From: Bromus sterilis
Lineage: Eukaryota; Streptophyta; Magnoliopsida; Poales; Poaceae
Direction: 5' to 3'
Length of the DNA stretch: 64,000 bases
NCBI GenBank assembly: GCA_950022295.1
Contig: OX465598.1
Location: 118,279,001 to 118,343,000 of the forward strand
Below are positions 46,882 to 57,334 of this stretch, one piece after another. The translations under genes and the position numbers were made by a program. Numbering within the stretch: position 1 is the stretch's first letter; the number at the start of each line of letters is the position of its first letter. The notes under the pieces are model-generated. The model was not told where the DNA came from. It did no database searches and saw only the letters and a program-made list of their open reading frames with translations.

Positions 46882-48675
46882 ATGGCGTCCTCCTCCTCCG
46901 TCGCAGCTCCCGCTGGCCTTGGCTCTCAGGTCTCGGAGAAGCTCACCAGGGAGAACTATCTCCTGTGGAGGGCGCAGATCCTGCCACACTTCCTCGGCGC
47001 TGGGATGTATGGCTACCTGGACGGCTCCATTGCTGCACCAGGCAAACATCTCGTCTCCACCGACAAAGATGGCAAGGAAGTGATGATCTCCAACCCAGCG
47101 TATGAGGTATGGGTGAGACAGGACCAGCAGATCCTTGGACACATGTTTGCTTCCCAGTCCCGATCTCGTGTTGATAACATTCGCATCTCCCTCGCCAATG
47201 CTTAGAAAGGGACTCAATCTGCACCGACGTACTTCGCTCAGATGCGTGGCTTGGTGGATGAACTCGCCGCAGCCGGGAAGCCAATGGAAGAAGAAGAACT
47301 CATCTCCTTGATCATCGCGGGGCTTGAACTTGACTACAATCCTGTAGTCTCGGCTCTTGACGCCCGCGATGAAGCAACCACCGTCGACTCTCTCTACGCG
47401 CAGATCTGCAACTTCGATCAACGCGTGGAATTGTTCACTGGAGGTGCTGGAACAGGTGGCTTTAAGTCGTCGGCCAACGCTGCAGCACGCTGCGGTGGTC
47501 CTCCCCAAGCCCGCGGGTACAACAAACCCCGTGACGCCCAGAAGCAAAACGACGGCGGCGACTACAAGAAGAAGCAGGGGAACGGGTGCCCTTTCTACAA
47601 CAACAATAAGGGTGCCTGATCAGGCGGTCCAGGTGGTCCAGGAGGCCCTCCACCCGCCAACAACAACCCCCGGGGCAATGATCCCATCCAGTGCCAGATT
47701 TTTGGCAAACTTGGCCACAATGCCAAGGATTGCTGGTACCGCTTTGATGATGATGCACTCGAGGATAAAGTCGCTGCTGCAGCTCAGTATGGAATTGACA
47801 CCAACTGGTATGCAGACAGTGGAGCCACAGATCACCTGACAGGAGATCTTGAGAAGCTGACGATCCGCGAGAGGCACCGTGGACAGGAGCAGCAAATTCA
47901 TGGCGCAAACGGGTCAGGTATGAGGATAGATCATGTTGGTCAATCAATACTCAAAACCCCCAGCCGTCCCATTCATCTAAAAAATATTCTTCATTCTCCT
48001 GACGCAAATATTAATCTACTTTCTGTACATCGTCTTGCCTTGGACAATCATGTATTCCTTGAATTTCACCCGTTTCATTTTCTTATCAAGGATCAGGAAA
48101 CGAGGAGAGTTCTCTACAGAGGTAGATGTGTCGGAGGGCTCTATCCTTTGGTCCCTCATCTTAGGAGTTCGAATAAACAAGCTCTCGGCGTCACCAAGTT
48201 ATCCTCGGCAAGGTGGCACGATCGCTTAGGGCATCCTTCGTTTACTATAGTTCAACGACTGCTTAGGAAAAATAAGCTCCCACATGTCGGTGAGCATAGT
48301 CGTGAAACAATTTGTGATTCTTGTCAGCAAGCAAAAAGTCATCAACTTCCATATCCTGTGTCAACCAGTGTTTCATCTAAACCATTAGAACTCATCTTCT
48401 CTGATGTATGGGGTCAAGCACCTCTTTCTGTTGGTCGACAGAAATATTATGTAAGCTTTATCGATGACTATAGCAAGTACACTTGGATCTATCTTATCAA
48501 ACACAAATCTAATGTCTTTCAAGTTTTCCAGAACTTCCAAGCACTTTTTGAACGCAAATTTAACAGCAAAATCATCTCAGTACAGTCTGACTGGGGTGGA
48601 GAGTATGAAAAATTGAGCCCGTTTTTTCAAAAACTAGGCATCTCTCATCATGTCTCATGCCATCATCGGGATTGA
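46882..48675 (+). pseudogene. Copia 2 gag, protease and partial integrase, with stops
   Basis: One frame runs from the ATG at 46882 and is interrupted only by TAG at 47203-47205 and TGA at 47617-47619. Gag opens with MASSSSVAAPAG and holds KLTRENYLLWRAQ (UBN2/Retrotran-gag type). A CCHC knuckle, CQIFGKLGHNAKDC, lies near 47692-47733. The protease motif WYADSGATDHL lies near 47809-47841. GAG-pre-integrase HDRLGHPS is near 48219, and integrase follows with the core aspartates in SDVWG (about 48400) and QSDWGGEY (about 48585). The frame stops at 48673-48675. The third catalytic residue and integrase C terminus are missing through deletion. Confidence 0.9.
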
Positions 48676-50381
48676 TCCCGGTCAGGTCTGGAAGACCAAT
48701 GACTGGCTCGGGACCCTCTGCAGCTAGGCCTGCTGCACCACCTCCTGTACAGCAGGCTACACGTACTAGTACACGGCTCCAAACAGGGAAAATCGAACCT
48801 CTTAATTACAGAAATGTTGTCAAGTTTGGACTAATGTGTTCTACAGATGAGCCGCGCACCGTTGCAGAAGCACTAGGTGATCCTAAGTGGAAGAAGGCTA
48901 TGGAGGAAGAATACATGGCTTTGAAAAGGAACCAGACGTGGCATTTGGTACCAGCTGGTCAAGGTAAAAATTTAATAGATTGCAAGTGGGTGCATAAAAT
49001 TAAAAAGAAGTCAGATGGAATTATTGATCGGTATAAAGCTAGGTTGGTTGCAAAAGGCTTCAAACAAAGATATGGAATTGACTATGAGGATACTTTTAGT
49101 CCAGTTGTCAAAGCTGCTACTATCAGATTAGTCTTGTCTATTGCTATATCCAGGGGATGGAGCCTAAGGCAATTGGACGTACATAATGCGTTTTTGCATG
49201 GTGTTCTGGAAGAGGAGGTTTACATGAAACAACCACCTGGGTTTGAAAACAAGAATGCACCATATCATGTGTGCAAACTTGATAAAGCTCTCTATGGTCT
49301 AAAACATGCCCCTAGAGCTTGGTACTCAAGGTTAAGTGTAAAGCTGCAAAGTTTTGGTTTTACTCCATCCAAGTCTAATACTTCCTTGTTCATTTATAAC
49401 AAGTTTAGTATAACTATGTTCATGCTCATATATGTTGATGATATTATTGTCACAAGTTCATCTAGTGAAGCAGTGACAACACTCCTCAAAGACTTAAGCT
49501 CAGAGTTTGCTTTGAAGGATTTGGGAGACCTGCATTTCTTCCTAGGGATTGAAGTCAAGAAATGTAAAGATGGTATAACTCTATCTCAAGAAAAATATGC
49601 AACTGATATTTTGAAACGAGCTAGCATGCAAGACTGCAAACCTTCACCAACTCCATTGTCAAGTTCAGAGAAACTGTCTCTTCATGAAGGTGATCTCCTG
49701 AATCAGGAGGACAACACCAAGTACAAAAGCATGATTGGTGCTCTCCAGTATTTAACTCTTACTAGACCAGATATTTCATTTGCTGTAAACAAAGTGTGTC
49801 AGTTTTTGCATGCACCGACCACCTTGCATTGGGCTGCAACGAAGCGCATCCTGAGGTATGTGAAGAGTACAGTAAATGTTGGATTATCTTTTGTTAAATC
49901 ACGTTCTACACTTGTTAGTGCCTTCACTGATGCTGACTGGGCTGGAAGTTTAGATGACAGAAGGTCCACAGGTGGTTTTGCAATCTTCTTTGGCCCTAAT
50001 CTAATATCATGGTGTGCTAAGAAACAGGCAACAATTTCAAGGTCTAGTACAGAGGCTGAGTATAAGGCCTTGGCTAATGCTACTGCAGAGATTATCTGGC
50101 TGCAGTCTATGCTTCAAGAACTCAAGATTGTGCAAGAGCAAGCTCCGTGTCTTTGGTGTGATAATCTTGGTGCTACATATCTCTCTGCTAATCCAGTTTT
50201 TCATGCTAGGACAAAACATATTGAGATAGACTTCCATTTTGTGAGAGAACGAGTTGCCAACAAACAATTGGATATTCGTTTTATTCACTCACAAGACCAT
50301 ATTGCAGATGGCTTCACAAAGGCTTTACCCACACGTGGTTTTGAGGAGTTCAGACGTAATCTCAACCTGATTCGGTTGTGA
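48657..50381 (+). CDS. Copia 2 reverse transcriptase and RNase H (intact frame)
   Basis: A 574-codon open frame covers the whole RVT_2 domain and RNase H. Visible motifs are KWVHKIKKKSDG, RLVAKGFKQRYGIDY, LDVHNAFLHG, the catalytic YVDD in LIYVDDIIVTS (about 49429-49461), and the RNase H STEAEYKAL near 50045. The first ATG at 48657 is an accident of the deletion: the natural protein is part of a polyprotein, and the frame is offset from the upstream gag-integrase frame. The stop at 50379-50381 lies 11 bp before the 3' LTR. An intact RT beside a broken gag suggests the deletion is recent. Confidence 0.9.
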   Translation: MPSSGLIPVRSGRPMTGSGPSAARPAAPPPVQQATRTSTRLQTGKIEPLNYRNVVKFGLMCSTDEPRTVAEALGDPKWKKAMEEEYMALKRNQTWHLVPAGQGKNLIDCKWVHKIKKKSDGIIDRYKARLVAKGFKQRYGIDYEDTFSPVVKAATIRLVLSIAISRGWSLRQLDVHNAFLHGVLEEEVYMKQPPGFENKNAPYHVCKLDKALYGLKHAPRAWYSRLSVKLQSFGFTPSKSNTSLFIYNKFSITMFMLIYVDDIIVTSSSSEAVTTLLKDLSSEFALKDLGDLHFFLGIEVKKCKDGITLSQEKYATDILKRASMQDCKPSPTPLSSSEKLSLHEGDLLNQEDNTKYKSMIGALQYLTLTRPDISFAVNKVCQFLHAPTTLHWAATKRILRYVKSTVNVGLSFVKSRSTLVSAFTDADWAGSLDDRRSTGGFAIFFGPNLISWCAKKQATISRSSTEAEYKALANATAEIIWLQSMLQELKIVQEQAPCLWCDNLGATYLSANPVFHARTKHIEIDFHFVRERVANKQLDIRFIHSQDHIADGFTKALPTRGFEEFRRNLNLIRL

Positions 50382-50392
50382 TTAAGGGGGTG

Positions 50393-50617
50393 TGTTGAAG
50401 ATATTCCAGTTTCGCATATAGAGATAGAGATAGAGTTGTTAGAGTTTGTTAGCAGGTAGTTAGTTATCTTTTAATCTAATCTCCTGCGATCTCTTTCTTC
50501 TCCTCCAAGATGTAATCTGAACAAACTCTGTATGCGCACATGCGATAAGCCCCATCCTATCAATAAATACCCAGCGGCCCTCTCGTAAGAGGGTAGAACG
50601 CTTTCCTATTTTCCACA
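50393..50617 (+). repeat. 3' LTR of Copia element 2 (225 bp)
   Basis: Matches 46590-46814 except at four sites. It ends TTCCACA and is followed by TACCC (50618-50622), the second target duplication. Confidence 0.95.
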
Positions 50618-50985
50618 TACCCTCGTACAGCTGGCGCTCCGCCTCAATGCGATCTGAGTAGAGGTGGCAGAGGTCCACCATTTAGGCCTCGCCAACACGG
50701 TCTGCCTCAAGGTGCTCACGGGCCTCCCGGACTTCCCTCCTCTCCCGTGCGGTGGACACTCCGGGGGTAGGTCGCCTCCAACAGCGGCATGCTGTGGGAG
50801 AAGTTACACTGGATGGAGGCACCGTGAAGTTGCACCGACTTGATGTCGTATACGCGCGACGCCTGCGCCACGAAATGGAAAGAGGCAAGCAAATGATGCT
50901 AGGTGGTTTCACGACATAAATATCGGCGACCCATGTTCCCCACTGGCGCTGCTGCATGCCAATGTAATTTGGTAGCATCAACGGC
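50618..50985 (-). pseudogene. AP2/ERF-like pseudogene, N-terminal part
   Basis: On the - strand, YIGMQQRQWGTWVADI resembles the first two strands of an AP2 domain (YRGVRQRxWGxWVAEI). After a frame change, a stretch reads like the helix and end of the domain: ACLFPF...ARVYDIKSVQLHGAS..CNF (compare WLGTF...AARAYD...NF). Further stops and frame changes follow (LEADRVGEA*, MVDLCHLYSDRIEAERQLYEG). The Copia 2 insertion separates this from 46461-46589. The DNA-binding domain is not open in one frame, so it is a pseudogene. The subgroup is not certain. Confidence 0.5.
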
Positions 50986-51263
50986 GAAGGCGATAGATCG
51001 ATTCAGGGATGCGGGCGGCGGCGAAGCGACATGAGGAAGCACAGATGCAACATGATCTGACGTGGATTTGTGTGCTGAGTGTTGTAGATGGTCAGAGGGG
51101 AGTGGCGACGACTGGATCCAATCATTATCATATGCTGAATGGCGACACAATGGACGTGGGCGAAGGTGAGGACTGCGCCGATTTGGATTGGGTGGTGGCG
51201 GCGATGGTGTGTGTGAGACAAGTGAGGTGGGGATTTTATCCGTCAGGACGGTTGAGGAAGATG

Positions 51264-51943
51264 TTTTTTTCCGGGAAATTTGAAGATTTGCCACATCTTT
51301 GCTTGCACTTCCAGGATTTCACCCTATTTTTCTTGTAACTTTGGATTTGCCCCACCCTTGCTGAAATCTTTACGATTTTCCCCTGACAAAACGGGCCCGC
51401 AAAAAAAATGACCATTATGCCCTCATGTTGACATAGGTGAGAGACCCCATCTCTCTTTCTCTCGTCAATTGGACGGGCGGCGGCGGCGACTGGAACTTTC
51501 CCAAGCTGCGGCGGCGCCGACCTTAATGTCCATCGCGGCCATCTGACGCTGCTCCCCCGTCGGTCGTTGGTCGCTCACCTGTCCCTGCTCCACCGACGCC
51601 CATCTAGCGTTGTTCCATCGGCGACTGCTCCTAGGCGGAGTTGCTCAATCGGCGACTGCTGCTCGCCCAGCCGTCACTGCCCCCCATGGATGCGACGCCC
51701 AGCCGCCGCTGCTCTCCCATGGAGGCGACACCCAGCCGCCGCTGCTCCCCCATGGAGGTGATGCCGAGTCTCTATGAGGGCCATGGGCATAATGGTCATT
51801 TTGTTGTGGACCCGTCTTGTTAGGGGAAAATCCTAAAGATTTCAACAAAGGTGGAGCAAATTCTGAGTTACAAGAAAAGAAGGGGCGAATCCTGAAAATG
51901 TAAGCAAAGGTGAGGCAAATCCTTAAATTCCCTATTTTTTTCC
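51264..51943. mobile_element. Mutator-like element with ~150-bp TIRs
   Basis: Inverted arms at about 51273-51424 and 51781-51932 share GCATAATGGTCATTTT, GGGGAAAATC, AAAGATTTC and GCAAAGnTG(A/T)GGCAAATC. The outer ends are GGGAAATTTGAAGATTTGCC and its near complement. Flanks share TTTTTTTCC (51264-51272, 51935-51943), a 9-bp duplication (11 bp with one mismatch). Long TIRs with a 9-11 bp target duplication fit Mutator elements. No transposase is present. The interior is GC-rich and coding-like. Confidence 0.7.
51686..51770. repeat. 33-bp minisatellite inside the Mutator-like element
   Basis: Units begin ATGGA(T/G)GCGAC at 51686, 51719 and 51752 (third partial). Period 33 bp, core CCCAGCCGCCGCTGCTC. 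A multiple of three keeps any reading frame. Confidence 0.75.
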
Positions 51944-53433
51944 TCATTAAAGGTTTTACGAGTTCGGTTAGAGATGCTCTTACCTATCGCGCTCCTGCTG
52001 TCATATATATACATGATCGATCTGCATGCATGCTAGCTAGCTCTACGGTAATTATGTGCACAATGTAAACATACATATGCATAGATCTTTCTGACTTGAT
52101 CGCTGGAATTACTGCATGCATGCATGATATGCGCGTGGAGAAAAGGGCAGACGCAAAGACAGGTTCCATGTGTCCGATGCATGCATGTGATTTTTAATTA
52201 TGTCTGTGGTTGTTTCTGAACATGCATGTAGTCTGTCCTAATTGCAAGCTACTGTCATGCAGGGCTTGCATGCATGCAACACATATGCTTTGTGATGACA
52301 AACTTTGGAGGTTTCCTTTGTGGGCGCAGCTTTAGTAACATTCCTCTTTTCTTGTTACTCATCACATTTCAGTAACTTCTACTATGTGGCTGGATACATA
52401 TATTGTAGAGAAAAATATCATGCATTTATACACTGCATGCCAACATATATTTTATGGTATGCGTAGTGCACTGAAATAATATGTCATCTGGACACCATTT
52501 GCTGCCTAGAAATGCTCATACATATACCTCAAGGTAAAATCTCTAATCATCAGCAAATTAATGATTAGGTGATCAATCCGGCCCTTCTGTGTAGTTGGCT
52601 GAAATGACACATCCATGTCAGGATAAACAATTGAAAGTTCCAACCCATCTGGTGTAATTAAATAAGTTAGTTTGCAAAGCAGCATGTTGACCTATGGAAA
52701 GTTGTTCTACATAAATATGCATCCGCTAGTGCTCCTTTTACCTTGTGTTTGGGCCAAACAAGGAGAGGGCAGCAAGTGGCATGTGTAGGGTGAGTTGGTT
52801 GGCAAGGATACATCCATGTCAGGAGCTAGGGGGAGAAGACAAAATTAATTGGGATATGCATGTGTATGTTAGCGGCAACCAACTTGATGATATCTTCTCA
52901 AAGGTTTGCCCTCTCCCAGAGAAATACATATCATATATTATCCTCTGCCCTAGTAGTAATCTGTCTTGCTAGCTGCTTCCCATCTATATGTGTATGTAGT
53001 TTATGTAGGCATGTGCAGAGATATCCACCAAATCTGGGGCAGCAACCCATGTATATGTATAGACATACACATACACAATCTAGCTACACATATAATACTA
53101 CATGCTGGGTGCCATGTGATGCCTTAACTTGGTAATGTTTCCTAGATTCCAACTTGCAATGAAATGCAGGCACCAGTACACTGATTGTTATGTATATAAT
53201 ACATTATTTATACAGACAAAAGGAAAAATAAATCTAGAATTTTTGTACACAATTTATGAATCCTATTTTATTTTGAGCATCCCTCTCTGTATGCATGTGT
53301 CTCTAGCTAGGTATGGACATGTAGCAACGTTGTCGCCATTTATACCAGCGATCCAAAATTGAAGGAACCAATTAATTTGCTGGCCATAAATATATGTAGT
53401 CATTCAGATCTAGCTTTCTATCAAGATGTAACT
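51944..53433. other. intergenic, rich in CATGCATG
   Basis: No supported gene. TGCATGCATG-type runs cluster at 52022, 52114, 52178 and 52268 (RY-motif-like), with CTAGCTAG stretches. Otherwise unremarkable. Confidence 0.5.
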
Positions 53434-53441
53434 GAGAAAGT

Positions 53442-54116
53442 CAATGAAAAAAAATAGCGCGCTATCTTAAATAGCGTGGCGCTCCAAAAAACGCTATGCA
53501 CGCTATAGCGCGCTATTAGCACGCTATTTTTTAAAATAGCGTCTGACAAAAATATGTGATAAATCAGGATTTCAATAGCTATAGATACCATTCTCTAGCC
53601 AAACATCAATTAGAGGTAGTTAACATAGTACATAGTTCCATTATATTATATAGTCGAAGTTCAACAAGTATCAAATAGACATAGATATAGTCTAGAATTT
53701 AAATCACACAAAAAAGTAGGAACTAGGAAGTAGTTTAGTAGCATGAACAAGACAACAATTCAACAAGGAGCGAGCAGGCAACAACATAGCAGAACTTGCA
53801 GAAGTAGTAAATGAAAGGCATCATCATCAGAATCTGAAGAACTTAATCACATGAACTAGAAGAATTCATGGGAGAGGAGTGGGGATTAGGGATTTAGGGC
53901 ACTGAGTGGGCCACAATGGGCTAAATGTAGAATGGGCTATTGAAAAAGTCATTTTGAAAAATAACGTGCTATAGCGAAATAGCGAATAGCGTGCAATAGC
54001 ACGTCTTTAGCGCATGTAACGTCATAGCGTGGCTAAAATGCATAGCGTAGCGTTCAACTCCCAGATACGCTATAGTGCCGCTATTAGCGTGAAATAGCGC
54101 GCTATTTTTTTCATTG
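53442..54116. mobile_element. hAT-type non-autonomous element rich in TAGCG motifs
   Basis: Perfect 8-bp target duplication GAGAAAGT (53434-53441 and 54117-54124). TIRs: CAATGAAAAAAAATAGCGCG on the left and the complement of CGCGCTATTTTTTTCATTG on the right. Both subterminal zones (53455-53545, 53960-54105) are packed with TAGCG/CGCTA pentamers and TAGCGCGCTA palindromes, while the middle is ordinary AT-rich DNA without transposase. Subterminal repeats of this sort are transposase-binding arrays in hAT elements; the assignment rests on the TSD length and these repeats. Confidence 0.8.
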
Positions 54117-54124
54117 GAGAAAGT

Positions 54125-54375
54125 ACACACAAAAAGGGGGAAAAGGAGGCAACTAGCTAGGATTCCACCGAGCTACTTTTCTTCCAAAAAAAAATGATTC
54201 CTTAAAAAAGAGGCAAATGCTTGAGGACATTAAAGGAGGCAAAACACTATCTTCTTTTAGATAAATTAACCCAATTCAGTACAATTTTGGAAGAGCTTGG
54301 CAAGAGCTATCTTTCAATCGAGAAGAATCTAGAGCATAGTTTGCATAGTTAGGGGTAGTGACCGTAACCTCATCG
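54125..54375. other. intergenic, nothing recognised
   Basis: AT-rich linker between the hAT-type element and the LINE remnant. Confidence 0.5.
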
Positions 54376-55220
54376 AACTAGGATTTCACCCCGCTTTATG
54401 AAAAAAAGCATCGATCATACAACAATACACAAGTTCAGAATGCAAGAAAAAAAATGTCTAGCTGATAGGTAGCAACACAATATGCCCAAAAAAATAAATG
54501 AGCATATGTAAAGGGTAGCTCAAGCCAAAGGGGGAACCAAAAATTGAACTATCACAGTCAACGTGTCCATCCAGGTCCCGATGCCTAGAGAGCCGGTGCC
54601 AATGCTGCAAAAATACCATGAATTTGAATATAGATTCAGTTGCCTGCCGCAGGAAGATACACCCGATCAACATCTTATTACGCGTCGTCCACAAGGTCCA
54701 AGTCAAGACCGCAAACAATAACCAAAAGAGGTGTCTCCTCATACCGGTTTGGTTGACCTGAGTGTTTATAAGCCCAGTCAGGTCCAAGGCGTCATAGTCA
54801 AACCCCAGAGCCTCATGGAAAAATCACGATAAAATCCTAGCCAAAGTGCACGATGGCTAGACGCCACGGAAAAGGTACCTGACGGATTCAAGTGCCAAAA
54901 AACGGTATTCAAATGATCCACCCGAACAAAACAGTAGGATGGCCGTAAGGTTATCCCAAGCCCTACCTTCGATGGGACCAAATGTAGTCAGAAAGAGATG
55001 CTCCAAGTCCTATTTAGTGATGCCGGGGAGATCAACATCCTCAGGTTTGACCACATCGCAAATAAAACCGAAAAGGCCTCGCTCAGAGGAGTGCCATCAA
55101 CCCACGGATTTAAAAAGAAGAGGGTCCCATTGCCATTGTCAATCGAAATGGAGAGCCTCAGGAAGATATCATGCTTAATCGACTGAATGACACGCCATGA
55201 CCGAGAGCCACACACCATTC
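54376..55220 (-). mobile_element. 5'-truncated LINE remnant
   Basis: On the - strand several frames read like the C-terminal zf-RVT region of plant LINE ORF2: NGNGTLFFLNPWVDG, VFWHLNPSGTFSVASSHRAL and LFWLLFAVLTWTLWTTRNKM. The last is followed by a leucine-rich tail and a 3' end with AAAGCGGGG-type sequence near 54385. Frames are broken. Similarity may continue to about 55420. Confidence 0.7.
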
Positions 55221-56255
55221 CTCAAATGAACAAATTGCCAATCTAAAATGGTCGTAATCTAATGTAGTTGAACACCAAGGTCACCTGTTGAAGAAGTGAC
55301 GATTCCTTTGTTTTCAAACATTCGGCACAACATAGAAGAGATAGCCACTATGGCCACTAATGCTGCCAGCGGGCCAGTCTTCAAGGTGTGCCATCCACCA
55401 GTCCTCAAATGAACAAGTTAAATTAGTTTGCAATGTCAAGGTAAGTACCTGCATGAGCTTTAGCCCATATGTTTCTCATATCATGTATGCATCCTATGCA
55501 ACGACAAAATTTAACAAGTAAAGATGGTATAATTATATTAGTACAATCTTGATCCTTGAGTACATGTTAAGTTAGATCATTGCATACACTCGTGGCCACA
55601 GTTCGCGACACATTGCCTCACCTCAAGTTAAGTAAGTTTCACCAAGTTAGATTAGTGTTTGGATCTAGTCACACCTTAGGTAAGATTTTACTTGTGACAA
55701 AAGAGCCCATAGATGCCATACAAACCAAAAACGCGATAGAATTCTCGTAGACAAGCAAAAAATGGTGAAGTTTTATGCACCTAAGGTTAAATAAGTTTGG
55801 GGCAAAAATTGTATGGTAAACTATGACATTGTTAGCATCCAATCAAAGGCCAGAAATAAGTATGAAAAAACTTAAACGCTAGCTCATGGAGGTAGTTAAG
55901 AGCTTTGCCATGGCCACAGCTAGCTGTGGATACAATGACATGGTGTGGTGGTATACGTGCCAGTTTTGTTCAAGCGCAAGGTACTGTTCTGTTGACTTGA
56001 CTACACCTTCGTACAAATCACTGCACGCATCTAGCTAGAGATTAAACTAATGCAGCACCAGAGTTAATCGATTTGTTTTATACTCCAGATTGTGATGACC
56101 ATGTTTGTCTCGATTCCAGATTGCCAACAGCACTTTGAGATTAGTAGTACTGCCCGAATCACTGTATACAGGACATCATTCTTAATTATTATAGTAGTAA
56201 TATTTTTTGCGGGACTTAATTAGTTTTTTTGGTGGACTTGATTAGTTACAGTTAA
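55221..56255. other. intergenic, nothing recognised
   Basis: No open frame, terminal repeats or RNA gene recognised. The first 200 bp may be a further decayed part of the LINE remnant. Confidence 0.45.
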
Positions 56256-56610
56256 CTAGAAAAATACCCCGCGCGTTGCAGCGGGAATCTCTTAAGAAAC
56301 TAAATTGTATAAATCAAAAGGCATATGAGCAAATAACATGGACTTGTCTAAAGGAATACGTAAGATGCTAAATTGAATTAATGTAAAATATTGTCATATA
56401 TTTGACGAATATAAATTGGTGGATTAGACAATTGGATGGAAGAAAATAGATGACATGGATTTTTTATGTAAAGATACATTATTAAAAATAGTTGTTAATG
56501 GGATGACATGTAGATTTGATTGGCTAATGAAGTGGATGATTTGGATAGCTTGCATGTAGAAATAGACTAACATTAATTGCGTTTAGTGGGGTTTTGCTTT
56601 ATAAGAAATA
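56256..56610 (-). mobile_element. Helitron-like unit 1
   Basis: On the - strand the right end reads CCCGCTGCAACGCGCGGGG (potential GC hairpin) then GTATTTTT and CTAG before a T, as in Helitron 3' ends. Its 5' side carries AAAGCAAAACCCCACTAAA, matching the start region of the neighbouring unit, but the initial TC is eroded. Non-autonomous, no Rep/helicase. Confidence 0.5.
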
Positions 56611-57334
56611 CTAGAAGTATACCCCGCGCGTTGCTGCGGAAATTGCTATAAAACTATATGCATAAATAAAAAGTATAAAAATGTGATATATTAAGTTGTC
56701 TAAGTTTTTTTTCCGAAAAGATTAAGTTGTCTAAGTATAAATGCAACAGAAACATGTGTGTATTAAAATTATTAGGGTGGACAATAAAATGATTAAAATA
56801 TAGTTGATATGGAGATTGCATATAGAGATTAATAAATATATTAGTTGAGATGAGATGGACAATTGATTGACTAAGAAATGGATGATGTGGATAGCTTGCA
56901 TGTGAAGAGAGACAATTTAAATGACCCAAGTGGGTGACATGGATAATTGATTGGCTATACCCCGCGCGTTGCAGCGGAAATTGCTAAGAAAACTATATGC
57001 ATAAATAAAAAGTATATAAGTATGTGAAGATGCAACCAAAATATGTGTGTATTAAAAATTATTAGGGTGGACAATAAAATGATTAAAAGATGGTTGATAT
57101 GGAGATTGCATATAGAGATTAATAAATATATTAGTTGAGATGACATGAACAATTGATTGGCTAAGAAATGGATGATGTGGATAGCTTGCATGTGAAGAGA
57201 GACAATTTAAATGACCTAAGTGGATGACATGGACAATTGATTGGCTAAGAGAATAGATGATGTGGATAGCTTGCATGCTGAGATAGACAACTTAAATGAT
57301 CTATAGTGGGGTTTTGTCTTCTAAGAAGTATAGA
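56611..57334 (-). mobile_element. Helitron-like unit 2 with internal duplication
   Basis: Abuts unit 1 head to tail. The - strand starts TCTATACTTCTTAGAAGACA (57334 leftward), a typical plant Helitron 5' terminus, and ends with the GC hairpin and CTAG at 56611-56614. About 280-340 bp are present twice (from ACCCCGCGCGTTGC at 56621 and 56959), so a third, partial unit is embedded. Confidence 0.55.

Larger units (their letters stand above)
46590..50617 (+). mobile_element. Copia element 2, internally deleted
   Basis: A 4.03 kb element with 225-bp LTRs, Met-tRNA primer-binding site at 46815-46826, a polypurine-like AAGGGGG tract at 50384-50390, and perfect TACCC duplications (46585-46589, 50618-50622). 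Gag, protease and the first half of integrase share one frame. RT and RNase H lie in another frame beyond a deletion near 48665. It interrupts an AP2/ERF-like pseudogene. The LTR differences (4 of 225) suggest a fairly recent insertion. Confidence 0.93.

Noticed and set aside
53455..54105. CRISPR-like or satellite array of TAGCG repeats
   Set aside because: Repeats are short and irregularly spaced, lie in both orientations, sit at both ends of one element with an 8-bp TSD, and the setting is a plant nuclear genome.
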